NCBI GenBank assembly: GCA_022703335.1
Contig: JAKLDV010000005.1
Span: forward strand, 1-46,391
DNA length: 46,391 nt
Source of the DNA: Elusimicrobiota bacterium
GTDB lineage: Bacteria; Elusimicrobiota; Elusimicrobia; FEN-1173
Direction of reading: 5' to 3'
A program made the position numbers and the translations under genes. The notes under the pieces were generated by a model. That model worked only from the letters and a program-made list of their open reading frames with translations. It did not search any database and was not told where the DNA came from. Shown piece after piece: positions 21,641 to 32,712 of this stretch; position 1 is the first letter of the stretch; each line of letters begins with the position of its first letter.

Positions 21641-22628
21641 CGTCCGCCGCCCCCTTCTCCTCTTCGCGGCCAAGCTGGCGTTGATGGCGGCGCTCGCGGC
21701 GGCCACCTGCCTGGCCACCTTCGTGCTGCCGCTGCCCTACGACCAAAACCTGGCCGTCATCATCAACAAACGGGACCGGCTCAGGAACATGCCGGGAGAG
21801 CGGCTCATCTTCGTCGGCGGGAGCGGACTCTTCGGCGGGCTGGACGTCCGCCGCCTCGAGGCGGAGCTGAAGAAACCCGTGGCCAACCTGGGCTTTTTCG
21901 CGGGGTTCGGGATCTTCCATCTCCTGGACGAAGTAACGCCTTTCCTCCGTCCGGGAGACACCGTCCTCATCGTCCCCGAGTACGGCCTCATCCGCCAGGA
22001 TTTCCAAAACAACGAACAATCGCGGAAGTGGATCCTCCGGCTCTCGCCCGGGCGCCATGCCCTTCAACTCTACCCGCCGTCAAAGGACGGGCTGGTCAAT
22101 TTCGTTCAGGATTCCGGCGCACTGCTTCTGAGCCAACTGGCCACCCTCCGCAAAGCCGTGGAAACCCTCTTCAAACGGGATACCCGTTTCTACACCCCGC
22201 GGGGATTCGTCAAATACCGGCTCATCACGGACGAAACGGGCGAACCGACCGAACATCACCGCTTCGCCGTGGTCCCGGCGGACCAAGTGGCGGGGAAAGG
22301 GGATACTTATCCGGACCTCACCGTAAAACCCGAATCGATGGCCCTCCTGAACAATTTCGGGGAGGCGGCGGCGCGCCGAGGGGCCCGCGTCCTCTTCGTC
22401 TTTGCGGCGTTTCCACGCGAGGAATACGAACTCAACAAAGCGGCCATCGACCGGCTCCACCGGCAACTGAAAAACGAACTGCGTTTCGACATCGTCGGCC
22501 AACCCGAGGATTTCATCTATCCCGGCCCCCTTTTCGCCAACTCCATCGACCACCTCAACGCGGACGGCGTGCGCGAACGAACCGACAAGCTCCTCGCGCT
22601 GCTCCGGCCCCACCTTCAAAACAAATAG
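21612..22628 (+). CDS. DltD/AlgX-like extracytoplasmic SGNH-type partner of the MBOAT protein
   Basis: 338 residues with one N-terminal membrane anchor (about residues 15-40) and the rest probably periplasmic. FVGGSGLFGGLD resembles the block I GDS/GxS serine motif of SGNH hydrolase-like acetyltransferases, and SIDHLNADGVRERT near the C-terminus fits the final D-x-x-H block. TVLIVPEYGL lies between them. It overlaps the MBOAT gene by 29 bp and is followed by a hairpin. Assignment to an exact family (AlgJ/AlgX, DltD or DUF1574) is not possible by eye. The inferred role is final transfer of acetyl groups to a cell-surface glycan. Confidence 0.7.
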   Translation: MKNSSTSSSDVRRPLLLFAAKLALMAALAAATCLATFVLPLPYDQNLAVIINKRDRLRNMPGERLIFVGGSGLFGGLDVRRLEAELKKPVANLGFFAGFGIFHLLDEVTPFLRPGDTVLIVPEYGLIRQDFQNNEQSRKWILRLSPGRHALQLYPPSKDGLVNFVQDSGALLLSQLATLRKAVETLFKRDTRFYTPRGFVKYRLITDETGEPTEHHRFAVVPADQVAGKGDTYPDLTVKPESMALLNNFGEAAARRGARVLFVFAAFPREEYELNKAAIDRLHRQLKNELRFDIVGQPEDFIYPGPLFANSIDHLNADGVRERTDKLLALLRPHLQNK

Positions 22629-22652
22629 GACGCCGGACCCCGTCGGAGGAAT

Positions 22653-22683
22653 AAAAAAAAGACCGTGACGACGTCACGGTCTT
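22653..22683 (-). terminator. terminator of nrpR
   Basis: A perfect 11-bp stem (22659-22669 with 22673-22683) has a 3-nt loop. On the minus strand it is followed by eight T residues, so it terminates nrpR. It may also act as a weak bidirectional barrier for the MBOAT operon. Confidence 0.88.
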
Positions 22684-22709
22684 CCTCCCGCCGGCCAATC
22701 CGACGGCGC

Positions 22710-23717
22710 TTATCGAAGGCGGCGCAAACGGCCGTCGAGTTCCTTATAGTGGAACAACGTGCGATAATCCACCAGGGTCGACAACGCCCGGGAATGGACA
22801 CGGATATCGTTCTCCACCAAGATGGCCACCGGATTCAGCCCGCCGATGACCACCGCGCCCGCCCGCCCCTCCCCCACCGGGATTTCCAGGAGGGGTTGCC
22901 CCGGCCAACCGACCGTCATGAACCCGCCCAGCCCCGCTTCCTCCAGTCGTTTGGCCAGTTCGATCACGCGCTCGCGGCTGTCCGCCGGGATTTCGCGAAA
23001 GCTGGCTCCGATGCGTCCGCTGCCGGTCTTCACCGCGCCGGTGTAATCGGTCATGCCGCTGCGGATGAAAATCTCCAGCGGATCCAGCGTGGTCCCCTCG
23101 TAATGGATGAGTTCCGCAAACCGGACCGGTTTTCTGTCTCGCAGCTCCAAAAGACCGCCGAAGCGGGAGGTGGTGGGGATGCCGTGCGCCAGAAGAACGC
23201 CGTTGATGGTGATGGAACAAACGGTCCCCAGCCCCACATGCCCCGGCGGAACCACGATATCGCCGATCTTCTCCCCCTGCGGGAACAGCGCCACGAGGTG
23301 CCCCATGGCGTACCCTTCCTCGAACACGCGGCTCAACAGGGGAATGTTTTCCTGCAAGCGCTTGGTTTCGATGATGCTGATGTTGATGACGACCCCGCCC
23401 GTGCGGTTATCCAGATTGAAGTTCATCCGGTAGGTCATCTGGTCGATCTTGGCCGCCAGATAGCCCACCTTCTCGATCACCCGGGCGGTCGAAAGTTCGC
23501 GGCTCCCTTTCTCCGTGATCTGCCGCCCGCGTTTTCCGAAACTTTTTGTGAGCCCCTCCTCATCCATGGCCAACAGATGGAAGCGCACGGTCCGCTCGCT
23601 GATGTCGTGTCCCATGGCCAACAGATGTTCCGTGATGGCGGAACTGCTCAGGGGCCGGACGGACTCGTGAAGGACCTTGAGTATGGCGAGAATTTTTTTC
23701 TCGGTTTTCTCACTCAT
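22710..23717 (-). CDS. nrpR: NrpR-type transcriptional regulator of nitrogen assimilation
   Basis: 335 residues. An N-terminal winged helix (about 1-75, with LSSSAITEHLLAMGHDISERTVRFHL as recognition region) is followed by one NrpR/DUF128 effector domain that fills the rest, including GGVVINIS, PGHVGLGTVCSITINGVLL and GIPTTSRFGGLLE. In methanogens NrpR represses nitrogen-assimilation genes and is released by 2-oxoglutarate. Methanogen proteins carry one or two effector domains and this one has a single domain. It is divergent from a glutamate-metabolism operon whose promoter abuts a matching palindrome, which strongly supports the role. A TATCAT box lies 9 nt before the ATG, suggesting a leaderless mRNA. 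Confidence 0.9.
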   Translation of the reverse strand: MSEKTEKKILAILKVLHESVRPLSSSAITEHLLAMGHDISERTVRFHLLAMDEEGLTKSFGKRGRQITEKGSRELSTARVIEKVGYLAAKIDQMTYRMNFNLDNRTGGVVINISIIETKRLQENIPLLSRVFEEGYAMGHLVALFPQGEKIGDIVVPPGHVGLGTVCSITINGVLLAHGIPTTSRFGGLLELRDRKPVRFAELIHYEGTTLDPLEIFIRSGMTDYTGAVKTGSGRIGASFREIPADSRERVIELAKRLEEAGLGGFMTVGWPGQPLLEIPVGEGRAGAVVIGGLNPVAILVENDIRVHSRALSTLVDYRTLFHYKELDGRLRRLR

Positions 23718-23726
23718 TGAAATTTC

Positions 23727-23732
23727 ATGATA
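23727..23732 (-). promoter_or_regulatory. -10 box of nrpR
   Basis: TATCAT on the minus strand lies exactly 9 nt before the nrpR ATG. The -35 is weak. This implies a start of transcription almost at the start codon. Confidence 0.45.
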
Positions 23733-23762
23733 CCAAATAATTGCCGGAAAACAGTATTTTTA

Positions 23763-23776
23763 TGGCAATTTTGCCG
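23763..23776. repeat. TGGC-N6-GCCG palindrome 1
   Basis: TGGCAATTTTGCCG: GGCA and TGCC arms with a 4-nt centre, 46 bp upstream of the nrpR start. It belongs to a set of three in this intergenic region and is probably an operator. Confidence 0.5.
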
Positions 23777-23856
23777 ATAATCCGCTCTTTTTTGAATAAA
23801 TAGATTCATAATTTCATAAATAATAAAAATTTCTTGCATTTTTTTCGGTAATAAAA

Positions 23857-23892
23857 TGGCGGCATTGCCAAAAGTATCTGGCATTATTGCCA
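23857..23892. repeat. TGGC-N6-GCCA palindromes 2 and 3
   Basis: TGGCGGCATTGCCA (23857-23870) and TGGCATTATTGCCA (23879-23892) are spaced 22 bp start to start, about two helix turns, so they sit on the same DNA face. They lie about 30 bp upstream of the nfnA -35, a position suited to an activator or upstream repressor site. Confidence 0.5.
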
Positions 23893-23921
23893 TATAAATT
23901 TTAATTAATGGATGAAATTTA

Positions 23922-23950
23922 TTGATATCTTATCCATATTATCCTATAAT
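23922..23950 (+). promoter_or_regulatory. promoter of the nfnA-gltA-gdhA block
   Basis: TTGATA (23922-23927), a 17-bp spacer and TATAAT (23945-23950): near-consensus vegetative promoter. Predicted start of transcription is near 23957, inside the adjoining palindrome. Confidence 0.8.
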
Positions 23951-23966
23951 TGGTATACGTTTACCA
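23951..23966. promoter_or_regulatory. probable NrpR operator
   Basis: TGGTA-N6-TACCA is a perfect palindrome starting at the base after the -10 box and covering the expected transcription start. It matches the GGTA-N6-TACC form of the NrpR operator described in Methanosarcina (GGAA-N6-TTCC in Methanococcus). Binding there would block RNA polymerase. Confidence 0.72.
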
Positions 23967-24074
23967 GATAGATCCCGCCCATACTGACCGAAACATCCGT
24001 TGTTCGCGTTTGTCATGGCATCGTCTTCCCTGGTCGCGACATCTTGATTGAGGCAAGTTTCTGCCACTAAATTT

Positions 24075-24922
24075 ATGCGCATCATCGAAAAAAACACACT
24101 GAACGACACCCAAGGAATGCGCCTCACGCGAATGCGTTTCGAGGCGCCCGCCATCGCCCGCAAGGCGTTGCCCGGCCAATTCATCCTCCTCATGGTCCAC
24201 GAGAAGGGCGAACGCATCCCCCTCACCATCGTGGAAACCGACGCCGCCGCGGGGACCCTCACCCTGATTTTTCAGGAGGTCGGGCACACCACGAAACTCC
24301 TCGGGAAGAAAAACGTCGGCGACTCCCTCTATTCCCTCGTGGGCCCGCTGGGACATCCTTCGGAAATCCCGCGGAACGAGCGCGTCATCCTGGTGGGCGG
24401 CGGCGTGGGCATCGCGGAGATCCTGCCGGTGGCCCGGGCGGTCAAGGCCGCCGGGAACCACGTCGTCTCCGTCCTGGGCGCCCGGACCAAGGACCTCCTC
24501 CTCCTGACCCGCGAAGTCGGCGAAACCTCCGACCGGCTCCTGATCTGCACCGACGACGGCAGCGCGGGCGAAAAAGGACTGGTCACGGACGTTTTGAAAA
24601 AACTTCTGGCGGAGCCGGAACCCACCCACCGGATTTTCTGCGTGGGGCCCGTCCCCATGATGAGGGCCGTTTCGGAAACGACCCGCCCGTCGGGGATCAA
24701 GACCATCGTGTGCCTGAACACCATCATGATGGACGGCACGGGCATGTGCGGCGGTTGCCGTCTCATCGAGGGAGGAAAAGCGAGGTTTTGCTGCGTGGAC
24801 GGACCGGATTTCGACGGCCACGCCGTGGACTTCGCCGACCTGGTCCAACGCCAACGCCGCTTCCGCGAAGAGGAAATGAAAAGCCTGGACCACGCCTGCC
24901 GGCTGGAAGGGACCGCCGCCCC

Positions 24923-24926
<4 letters not shown>
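24075..24926 (+). CDS. NfnA/SudB-like FAD-NAD(P)-binding [2Fe-2S] subunit
   Basis: 283 residues of the ferredoxin-NADP reductase fold. An FAD-binding barrel contains LPGQFILLM and ERIPLTI (the RxPLT-type flavin motif). A nucleotide-binding half contains ILVGGGVGIAEILP, and GTGMCGGCRL with CCVDGPDFDGH provides the 2Fe-2S ligands near the C-terminus. The size and motif set match the small subunit of NADH-dependent ferredoxin:NADP oxidoreductase and the sulfide dehydrogenase beta chain. It partners the next gene, which it overlaps by 4 bp (ATGA). A TTG at 24048 is an alternative start, but ATG 24075 fits the family N-terminus MRIIEK better. NrpR control suggests it feeds NADPH or reductant to glutamate synthesis. 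Confidence 0.88.
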
Positions 24927-27704
<2,778 letters not shown>

Positions 27705-27723
27705 CCGGCCCGCCGGAACGGAA

Positions 27724-27757
27724 AAGATTTTTCTTCGTTCGTTTTAAGAAAAATCTT
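27724..27757. repeat. 12-bp inverted repeat after gdhA
   Basis: Perfect 12-bp arms (27724-27735 and 27746-27757) enclose a 10-nt loop CGTTCGTTTT. No T run follows. The loop sequence recurs in the arm of the next hairpin, so the two could pair alternatively. Confidence 0.7.
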
Positions 27758-27783
27758 CGCCCTTTACGGGGCCGTTAAAAACG

Positions 27784-27837
27784 AAGAGCGTTCGTTTGCA
27801 TACCCCTGTGGTATGCAAACGAACGCTCTTTTTTTCG
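27784..27837 (+). terminator. very strong terminator of the gdhA operon
   Basis: A perfect 21-bp stem (27784-27804 with 27810-27830), 5-nt loop and a T tract on the plus strand. Such length is unusual for an intrinsic terminator. On the minus strand it is followed only by a short CGTTTTTAA, so it may stop incoming transcripts from that side weakly. Confidence 0.9.
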
Positions 27838-27966
27838 GAAGATCCCGGGCGCTTCAAAAATAACCGGAAGGCGAAACCGATGTTCGTTAAAAAATGCCGG
27901 GGCTTCGATGACGAAAAACGCGGGGGCTGACGTTGAGGGCGGAAGGCCGCGCCGGACCGGCGCGGG

Positions 27967-28332
27967 TCAGGCGGAGAGGAGACTCTTGATCTTCTGGATG
28001 AGCTCTTCGGGGTTGACGGGCTTGCTCATGAACCCGTCGGCCCCGACGTTCTCCGCCTGGCGGCGGTCCGCCGGGAAAGCTTTGGCGGAAAGCATGAGCA
28101 CCTTGATCTTTTTGAGGGCCTCGTTCGACTTGACCTGATGACAGATGGAAAAACCGTGGACCTCCGGCAGCATGATGTCCAGCACCACCAGGTCGGGCGG
28201 GGCGTTGGTGATCATGTTCAACGCGATCTGGCCGTCCGCGGCGGTCGTCACCTCGAAACCAGCGCTCATCACGATGTATTTGAGGAGTTCCCGGGTGCTT
28301 TCGTCGTCTTCGGCGATGAGTATCTTGGCCAT
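27967..28332 (-). CDS. single-domain response regulator (CheY-like receiver)
   Basis: 121 residues forming only a receiver domain: acidic pair in LIAEDDES (residues 8-10), phosphoacceptor in VVLDIMLPE (about D52), the Ser of LMLSAKA, and the KP pair in FMSKPVNPEEL. No output domain is attached, so it acts by protein contact, as CheY, Spo0F or DivK types do. No kinase lies next to it. The start ATG 28332 is fixed by the family N-terminus MAKILIAEDD and by a consensus promoter only 9 nt upstream, so the longer upstream frame is rejected. Confidence 0.93.
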   Translation of the reverse strand: MAKILIAEDDESTRELLKYIVMSAGFEVTTAADGQIALNMITNAPPDLVVLDIMLPEVHGFSICHQVKSNEALKKIKVLMLSAKAFPADRRQAENVGADGFMSKPVNPEELIQKIKSLLSA

Positions 28333-28341
28333 ACCGGCGTG

Positions 28342-28370
28342 ATTATAACGGTTTCCCCTCCGGCCGTCAA
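28342..28370 (-). promoter_or_regulatory. consensus promoter of the response regulator, leaderless
   Basis: On the minus strand TTGACG (28370-28365), a 17-bp spacer, then TATAAT (28347-28342), 9 nt before the ATG. Expected transcription start lies about 2-3 nt before the start codon, with no room for a ribosome-binding site. Confidence 0.75.
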
Positions 28371-28444
28371 CCACGCCCTCCGATGGAAAAACCGGGTCGA
28401 ATGTGATACCATGGACTCCGATTTTCACACGGAACCGACACCCA

Positions 28445-31243
28445 ATGATCGAACTTCCCAGCATCTATAATCCCGAACAGACCGAATCGAAGCGGTACGA
28501 CGTCTGGATGAAACACGGCCTTTTCGGGTCCCAACCGGACCCGAAGCGGTCCCCGTTCACCATCGTCATCCCCCCGCCCAACGTCACCGGCTCCCTGCAC
28601 ATGGGGCACGCCCTCAACAACACCCTTCAGGACGTTCTCATCCGCTGGCACAAGATGAAAGGGGACAACACCCTCTGGATCCCCGGCACCGACCACGGCG
28701 GCATCGCCACGCAAAACGTGGTGGAAAAGATGCTCAAGAAGGAAGGCAAGACCCGCCACGACCTCGGCCGGGAAACCTTCCTCAAGCGCATGTGGCGGTG
28801 GCGCCAGGACACCGGCGACACCATCCTCCATCAGCTCCGCAAGATCGGCTGCGCCTGCGACTGGGACCGCACCCGCTTCACCATGGACGAGGCCTCCTCC
28901 AAGGCCGTGATGACCGCCTTCGTGGAACTTTACCGGCGGCACCTCATCTACCGCGGACGGCGGCTGGTGAACTGGTGTCCCCGCTGTTTCACCGCCCTGG
29001 CCGACGTGGAGTTGGATTACGTCGAATCCGCCGGACACCTCTGGCACATCCGCTACCCCTTCGCCGACGGCAGCGGGCGCACCCTCGTGGTGGCCACCAC
29101 CCGCCCGGAGACCATGCTGGGGGACACCGCCGTGGCGGTGCATCCCGACGACAAGCGTTACGCCGACGCCCGGGGGAAAACCCTCCGCCTGCCGCTGATG
29201 GACCGGGAGATCCCCATCGTTTTCGACGCCGCGGTGGATCCGGCCTTCGGCACCGGCGCGGTGAAGGTGACGCCCTCCCACGACGCCGCCGATTTCGAGA
29301 TCGCCCGCCGGCAGAACCTGCCGCACGAGATGGTGGTGGGTTACGACGGCCGCATGACCGACCGCGCCGGGAAATACGCCGGCCTTTCCCTCAAGGAATG
29401 CCGCGAAAAAGTGCTGGCCGACCTGACCGCCGGCGATTTCCTCGAGAAGGAAGAACCCTACAAACATTCCGTCGCCACCTGCTACCGCTGCGCCACGGTC
29501 ATCGAACCGCTGGAATCCAGCCAATGGTTCATGAAGACCGGCGACCTGGCCAAACGCGCCGCCCACGCCACGGAGGTGGACCGCGTCCAGATTTTTCCGG
29601 AGTCCTGGGAGAAACCTTACATCCACTGGCTCACCAACAACCGAGACTGGTGCCTCTCGCGCCAGATCTGGTGGGGGCACCGCATCCCGGTGTGGTACTG
29701 CCTCCGGTGCAGCCGCCTGAACGAGGACCAACTGGGCCAGATCGCCCGGGACCCGACGTTCCAGCTCGAATCCACCAAAATGATCCTGCGGGAATCCGCC
29801 TCCGACCCCATCGTGCGGGAGGAGGACCCCGTGGTCTGCCCGCGCTGCGGAAAAGAGGAGATCATCCAGGACCCCGATGTGCTCGACACCTGGTTCTCCT
29901 CGGCGCTGTGGCCCATCTCCACGCTGGGCTGGCCGAAGAAAACGCAGGACCTGTCCTACTACTACCCCACCTCCGTCCTGGTGACGGGTCATGAGATACT
30001 CTATCTCTGGGTGGCGCGCATGGTGATGATGGGAGAAGAACTGGCCAGCGAGGTGCCGTTCCGCCACGTGTTCATCCACGGCATCGTGCGCGACAAACAC
30101 GGGAAGAAGATGTCCAAATCCCTCAACAACGTGATCGATCCCCTGGACATCATGAAGAAGTTCGGCACCGACGCGCTCCGTTTCGCGCTGATCTCCTCGG
30201 CCATCCCCGGCCGGGACATGCAGTTGTCCGACGACAGTTTCGTGGGAGCGCGCAACTTCGCCAACAAGATATGGAACGCCTCCCGCTTCGTGCTCACGAA
30301 CCTGTCGGACCACCGCCGGACCGGCCTCCCTCCCGATAAAATGGACCTGTCCGACCGCTGGATCCGCCGACGGTGCGTGGAGACGCTGAAGAACGTGGAC
30401 GCCTTCGTGGAAGGGTACGACCTGGCCCAGGCGGCCCGCACGCTTTACTCCTTTTTCTGGGGCGAGTTCTGCGATTGGTACATCGAACTGGCCAAGATAC
30501 GGCTCCAAGGGCTCGGGGGGCCGGCGGAGAACCCGCCGCCGAAACCGCCGACCACCGACGCCGCCCTCGCCGCCAAGGAGACGCTGGCCACGGTGCTGGA
30601 TTCCGTCCTGCGCGCCCTGCATCCCATCATGCCGTTCATCACGGAAGAACTCTGGGGCGCGCTCGGCGAAACCCTCGGCGAGAAAACGGAAGGCTGCCTG
30701 ATGGCCGCGCCCGGCCGCGTCCCGGCGCTGTTCGATTCCCCCGCCGCCTCGGAAGCCGACATGCGCGCCATGGAGGTGCTGATGGAGACCGTCACCGCCC
30801 TCCGCACCGTACGCTCGGAAATGAACGTGCCGCCGGGCAAGTCGGTCCCCTTGCTGGTGAACGCGCAAAACGCGCTCCCCTTCAACAAGGGCCTCTTGGA
30901 AACGTATGGGGATTACGTGAAGCGGCTGGGAAAGGTCTCGGAGATACGGTTCATCGGCAAGGGAGAGAAACCGGCCCAGGCGGCCGCGGCGGTGGCGTCG
31001 GACTTCGAACTTTTCATCCCACTGGAAGGACTGATCGATTTCGAAAAAGAGAAACAGCGCCTCTCGAAAGAGGTCGTGTCGCTGGACGCGGACCTGCAGA
31101 GACTCCAAGCCCGCCTGTCCAACCCGGATTTCACCGCCCGCGCGCCCCAGGAAGAAGTGACCAAAGCGAAGGACCGGCACACCGAGGTCACCGCCAAGAA
31201 ACAGCGCCTACAGACACACCTCGCCGCCCTGGCGAAAGATTAA
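28445..31243 (+). CDS. valS: valyl-tRNA synthetase
   Basis: 932 residues, in the family range. PPPNVTGSLHMGHAL is the class I HIGH motif, GTDHGGIATQ is the ValS-specific neighbour, and KHGKKMSKSLNN is KMSKS. The CP1 editing domain is present (VVATTRPETMLGDTAVAVHPDD and GTGAVKVTPSHDAADFEI), which hydrolyses Thr-tRNAVal. The anticodon-binding helical domain and the C-terminal coiled coil with heptads (about 870-930) are complete. ATG 28445 is chosen because the family begins just before the YNP segment. It is divergent from the response regulator. Its stop overlaps the stop of the converging membrane gene. Confidence 0.97.
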   Translation: MIELPSIYNPEQTESKRYDVWMKHGLFGSQPDPKRSPFTIVIPPPNVTGSLHMGHALNNTLQDVLIRWHKMKGDNTLWIPGTDHGGIATQNVVEKMLKKEGKTRHDLGRETFLKRMWRWRQDTGDTILHQLRKIGCACDWDRTRFTMDEASSKAVMTAFVELYRRHLIYRGRRLVNWCPRCFTALADVELDYVESAGHLWHIRYPFADGSGRTLVVATTRPETMLGDTAVAVHPDDKRYADARGKTLRLPLMDREIPIVFDAAVDPAFGTGAVKVTPSHDAADFEIARRQNLPHEMVVGYDGRMTDRAGKYAGLSLKECREKVLADLTAGDFLEKEEPYKHSVATCYRCATVIEPLESSQWFMKTGDLAKRAAHATEVDRVQIFPESWEKPYIHWLTNNRDWCLSRQIWWGHRIPVWYCLRCSRLNEDQLGQIARDPTFQLESTKMILRESASDPIVREEDPVVCPRCGKEEIIQDPDVLDTWFSSALWPISTLGWPKKTQDLSYYYPTSVLVTGHEILYLWVARMVMMGEELASEVPFRHVFIHGIVRDKHGKKMSKSLNNVIDPLDIMKKFGTDALRFALISSAIPGRDMQLSDDSFVGARNFANKIWNASRFVLTNLSDHRRTGLPPDKMDLSDRWIRRRCVETLKNVDAFVEGYDLAQAARTLYSFFWGEFCDWYIELAKIRLQGLGGPAENPPPKPPTTDAALAAKETLATVLDSVLRALHPIMPFITEELWGALGETLGEKTEGCLMAAPGRVPALFDSPAASEADMRAMEVLMETVTALRTVRSEMNVPPGKSVPLLVNAQNALPFNKGLLETYGDYVKRLGKVSEIRFIGKGEKPAQAAAAVASDFELFIPLEGLIDFEKEKQRLSKEVVSLDADLQRLQARLSNPDFTARAPQEEVTKAKDRHTEVTAKKQRLQTHLAALAKD

Positions 31244-32697
31244 TTCCCCGGCGCCGCCGGCGCCTTTCCAACCCGCAAGATATTATAGTCCCCGAAAACG
31301 TCCACCCGTTCGAACGACCCGCCGTCCTCCGCCAGTTCCTTCTCCGCCCTCTCGGAGGAAACGACCGCCACCCCCGCTTCGCCGCGGCCATCCCAGATCC
31401 GAACCTTCCCCCACTCCGTCTCGGTGGACGGGAGGAGGCGGAACCGTTCCGGCATTCCGGAGAACACAAGCACGTTGGGCCAGCCGCTGTCCGCGACTTC
31501 CAACAGGATGAGGGATTCCGGACGACCGAGTTTCCCCTCGGCATTCAATTCCCGAAGCCTTCTCCCCAGCCCCCGGTTGTGGTCCTCCAGGGAAAGACGG
31601 GCGGGGACCTCTTTCATGGCCCGCTCCCACGACCACCCCACGGGGCCGGCCGCGAGCAACAGCCCCAGCAACATCCCATAACGTCCGAGAGCGGACGCCG
31701 CGGCCCACACCGCCGCCCCCGCCGGCGCCATGGCCAAGAACAATACCGTGTTCATGTTCCGCTCGGTCTCCCACGAAAAGAGATAGAACCAGGAACCCGC
31801 CCACAACAGGAAGGCCTGCCCCAGAACCAAAACGGCGAACCAGCCGAGCGGCCGGAAGAACCTCTTCCCTGAAAAATGCGCCAACCCGGCGCACAGGAAC
31901 ACGTTGAACGGGAACGATTCCTTCAACAACCACGCCGGCAACCGCAGGAAACGCTGGCCGAACGACAACCATTGGTCGGCCGCGTTGGCCGTTGAGGCGC
32001 CGCGGCCGTGAACCATCAACGACGGCAATATCACATAGAGACAGACCAGCCCGGCGCCGACGAAGAACGGCCAAAAACGCGGCCGGCGCCGCCAACGCAG
32101 GAACAGAAAGATCCCCGCGAGACCGAACAATCCGAGACCGTCGGAACGGACGGAGGCCGCGTAGCCCAACAGGCAGAACGCCGCCAGGTCCGCCCAGAAA
32201 TTGGACGGCTCGTCGAGGAAGAGCCCGTAACACGCGATCCAAAACGACAGGGCCGTGAACGCCAGGGCGGTCATTTCGGTCTGCCCGGAAAAGACCAGCC
32301 GGCCGAACGACGGCACGCTCAACGCCAGGACCGCGGAAACCGTCGCCGCGCCGGGACCGGCCAGCCGCCGCACCGCGTCGAAGAGCAGCCACACCGCCAT
32401 CAATCCCAACGCGGCGTTCACCGCCCAGGCGGCATAAAAAACGTCCAACCCCATCCGCGTGGCGGCGGCGTACAGGAATCCGGCCAGGGGCACGCGCGGG
32501 AAGGACCACTTCAGCACCCCGGTGGCGTGCCACAAGGCGTTCAAAATGTGGGAACTGGAGTCGGTGTAATAATAGGAGGGGGTTCCCATGGCGGACGATA
32601 TCCGCCAGAGTCTTCCGGCGAAAACGGCCAGCACAACGACCGTCCCCCACAGCAGCGGCCACGGTTTAACGATGGGTCTGGGGAGGACGGGAGGCAC
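31240..32697 (-). CDS. multi-pass GT-C-like membrane glycosyltransferase
   Basis: 485 residues with about ten hydrophobic segments and a soluble C-terminus of ~110 residues. The first loop has YYTDSSSHILNAL, resembling the acidic catalytic loop of GT-C/PMT-type glycosyltransferases that use polyprenyl-phosphate sugars. ERNMNTVLF in a later loop carries charged residues near the membrane. No close family can be named. It is the last gene of a minus-strand run after hpnC-hpnD, 15 bp downstream of hpnD, so a link with lipid or hopanoid glycosylation is possible but unproven. The start is a GTG at 32697. Convergent stop codons with valS overlap by 2 bp. Confidence 0.65.
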   Translation of the reverse strand: MPPVLPRPIVKPWPLLWGTVVVLAVFAGRLWRISSAMGTPSYYYTDSSSHILNALWHATGVLKWSFPRVPLAGFLYAAATRMGLDVFYAAWAVNAALGLMAVWLLFDAVRRLAGPGAATVSAVLALSVPSFGRLVFSGQTEMTALAFTALSFWIACYGLFLDEPSNFWADLAAFCLLGYAASVRSDGLGLFGLAGIFLFLRWRRRPRFWPFFVGAGLVCLYVILPSLMVHGRGASTANAADQWLSFGQRFLRLPAWLLKESFPFNVFLCAGLAHFSGKRFFRPLGWFAVLVLGQAFLLWAGSWFYLFSWETERNMNTVLFLAMAPAGAAVWAAASALGRYGMLLGLLLAAGPVGWSWERAMKEVPARLSLEDHNRGLGRRLRELNAEGKLGRPESLILLEVADSGWPNVLVFSGMPERFRLLPSTETEWGKVRIWDGRGEAGVAVVSSERAEKELAEDGGSFERVDVFGDYNILRVGKAPAAPGN

Positions 32698-32712
32698 GGG
32701 CGGCGGGCCGGT

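Larger units (their letters stand above)
23718..24074. promoter_or_regulatory. 357-bp AT-rich control region between nrpR and the nfnA-gltA-gdhA block
   Basis: No gene is seen here. The stretch is far richer in A+T than its surroundings, especially 23718-23970. It holds promoters in both directions, one GGTA-N6-TACC palindrome and three TGGC-N6-GCC(A/G) palindromes. About 110 nt of untranslated leader precede nfnA. Confidence 0.8.

Noticed and set aside
23857-23892. Sigma-54 (-24/-12) promoter, because of TGGCA and TTGC elements
   Set aside because: The spacing between GG and GC is 7, not the required 10, and a good sigma-70 promoter lies downstream.
27784-27830. Insertion-sequence terminal repeats
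   Set aside because: The 21-bp arms are only 5 nt apart and followed by a T tract; there is no room for a transposase, so it is a terminator hairpin.
28367-31180. 937-codon minus-strand frame
   Set aside because: Antisense to valS, whose HIGH, KMSKS and editing motifs are unambiguous.
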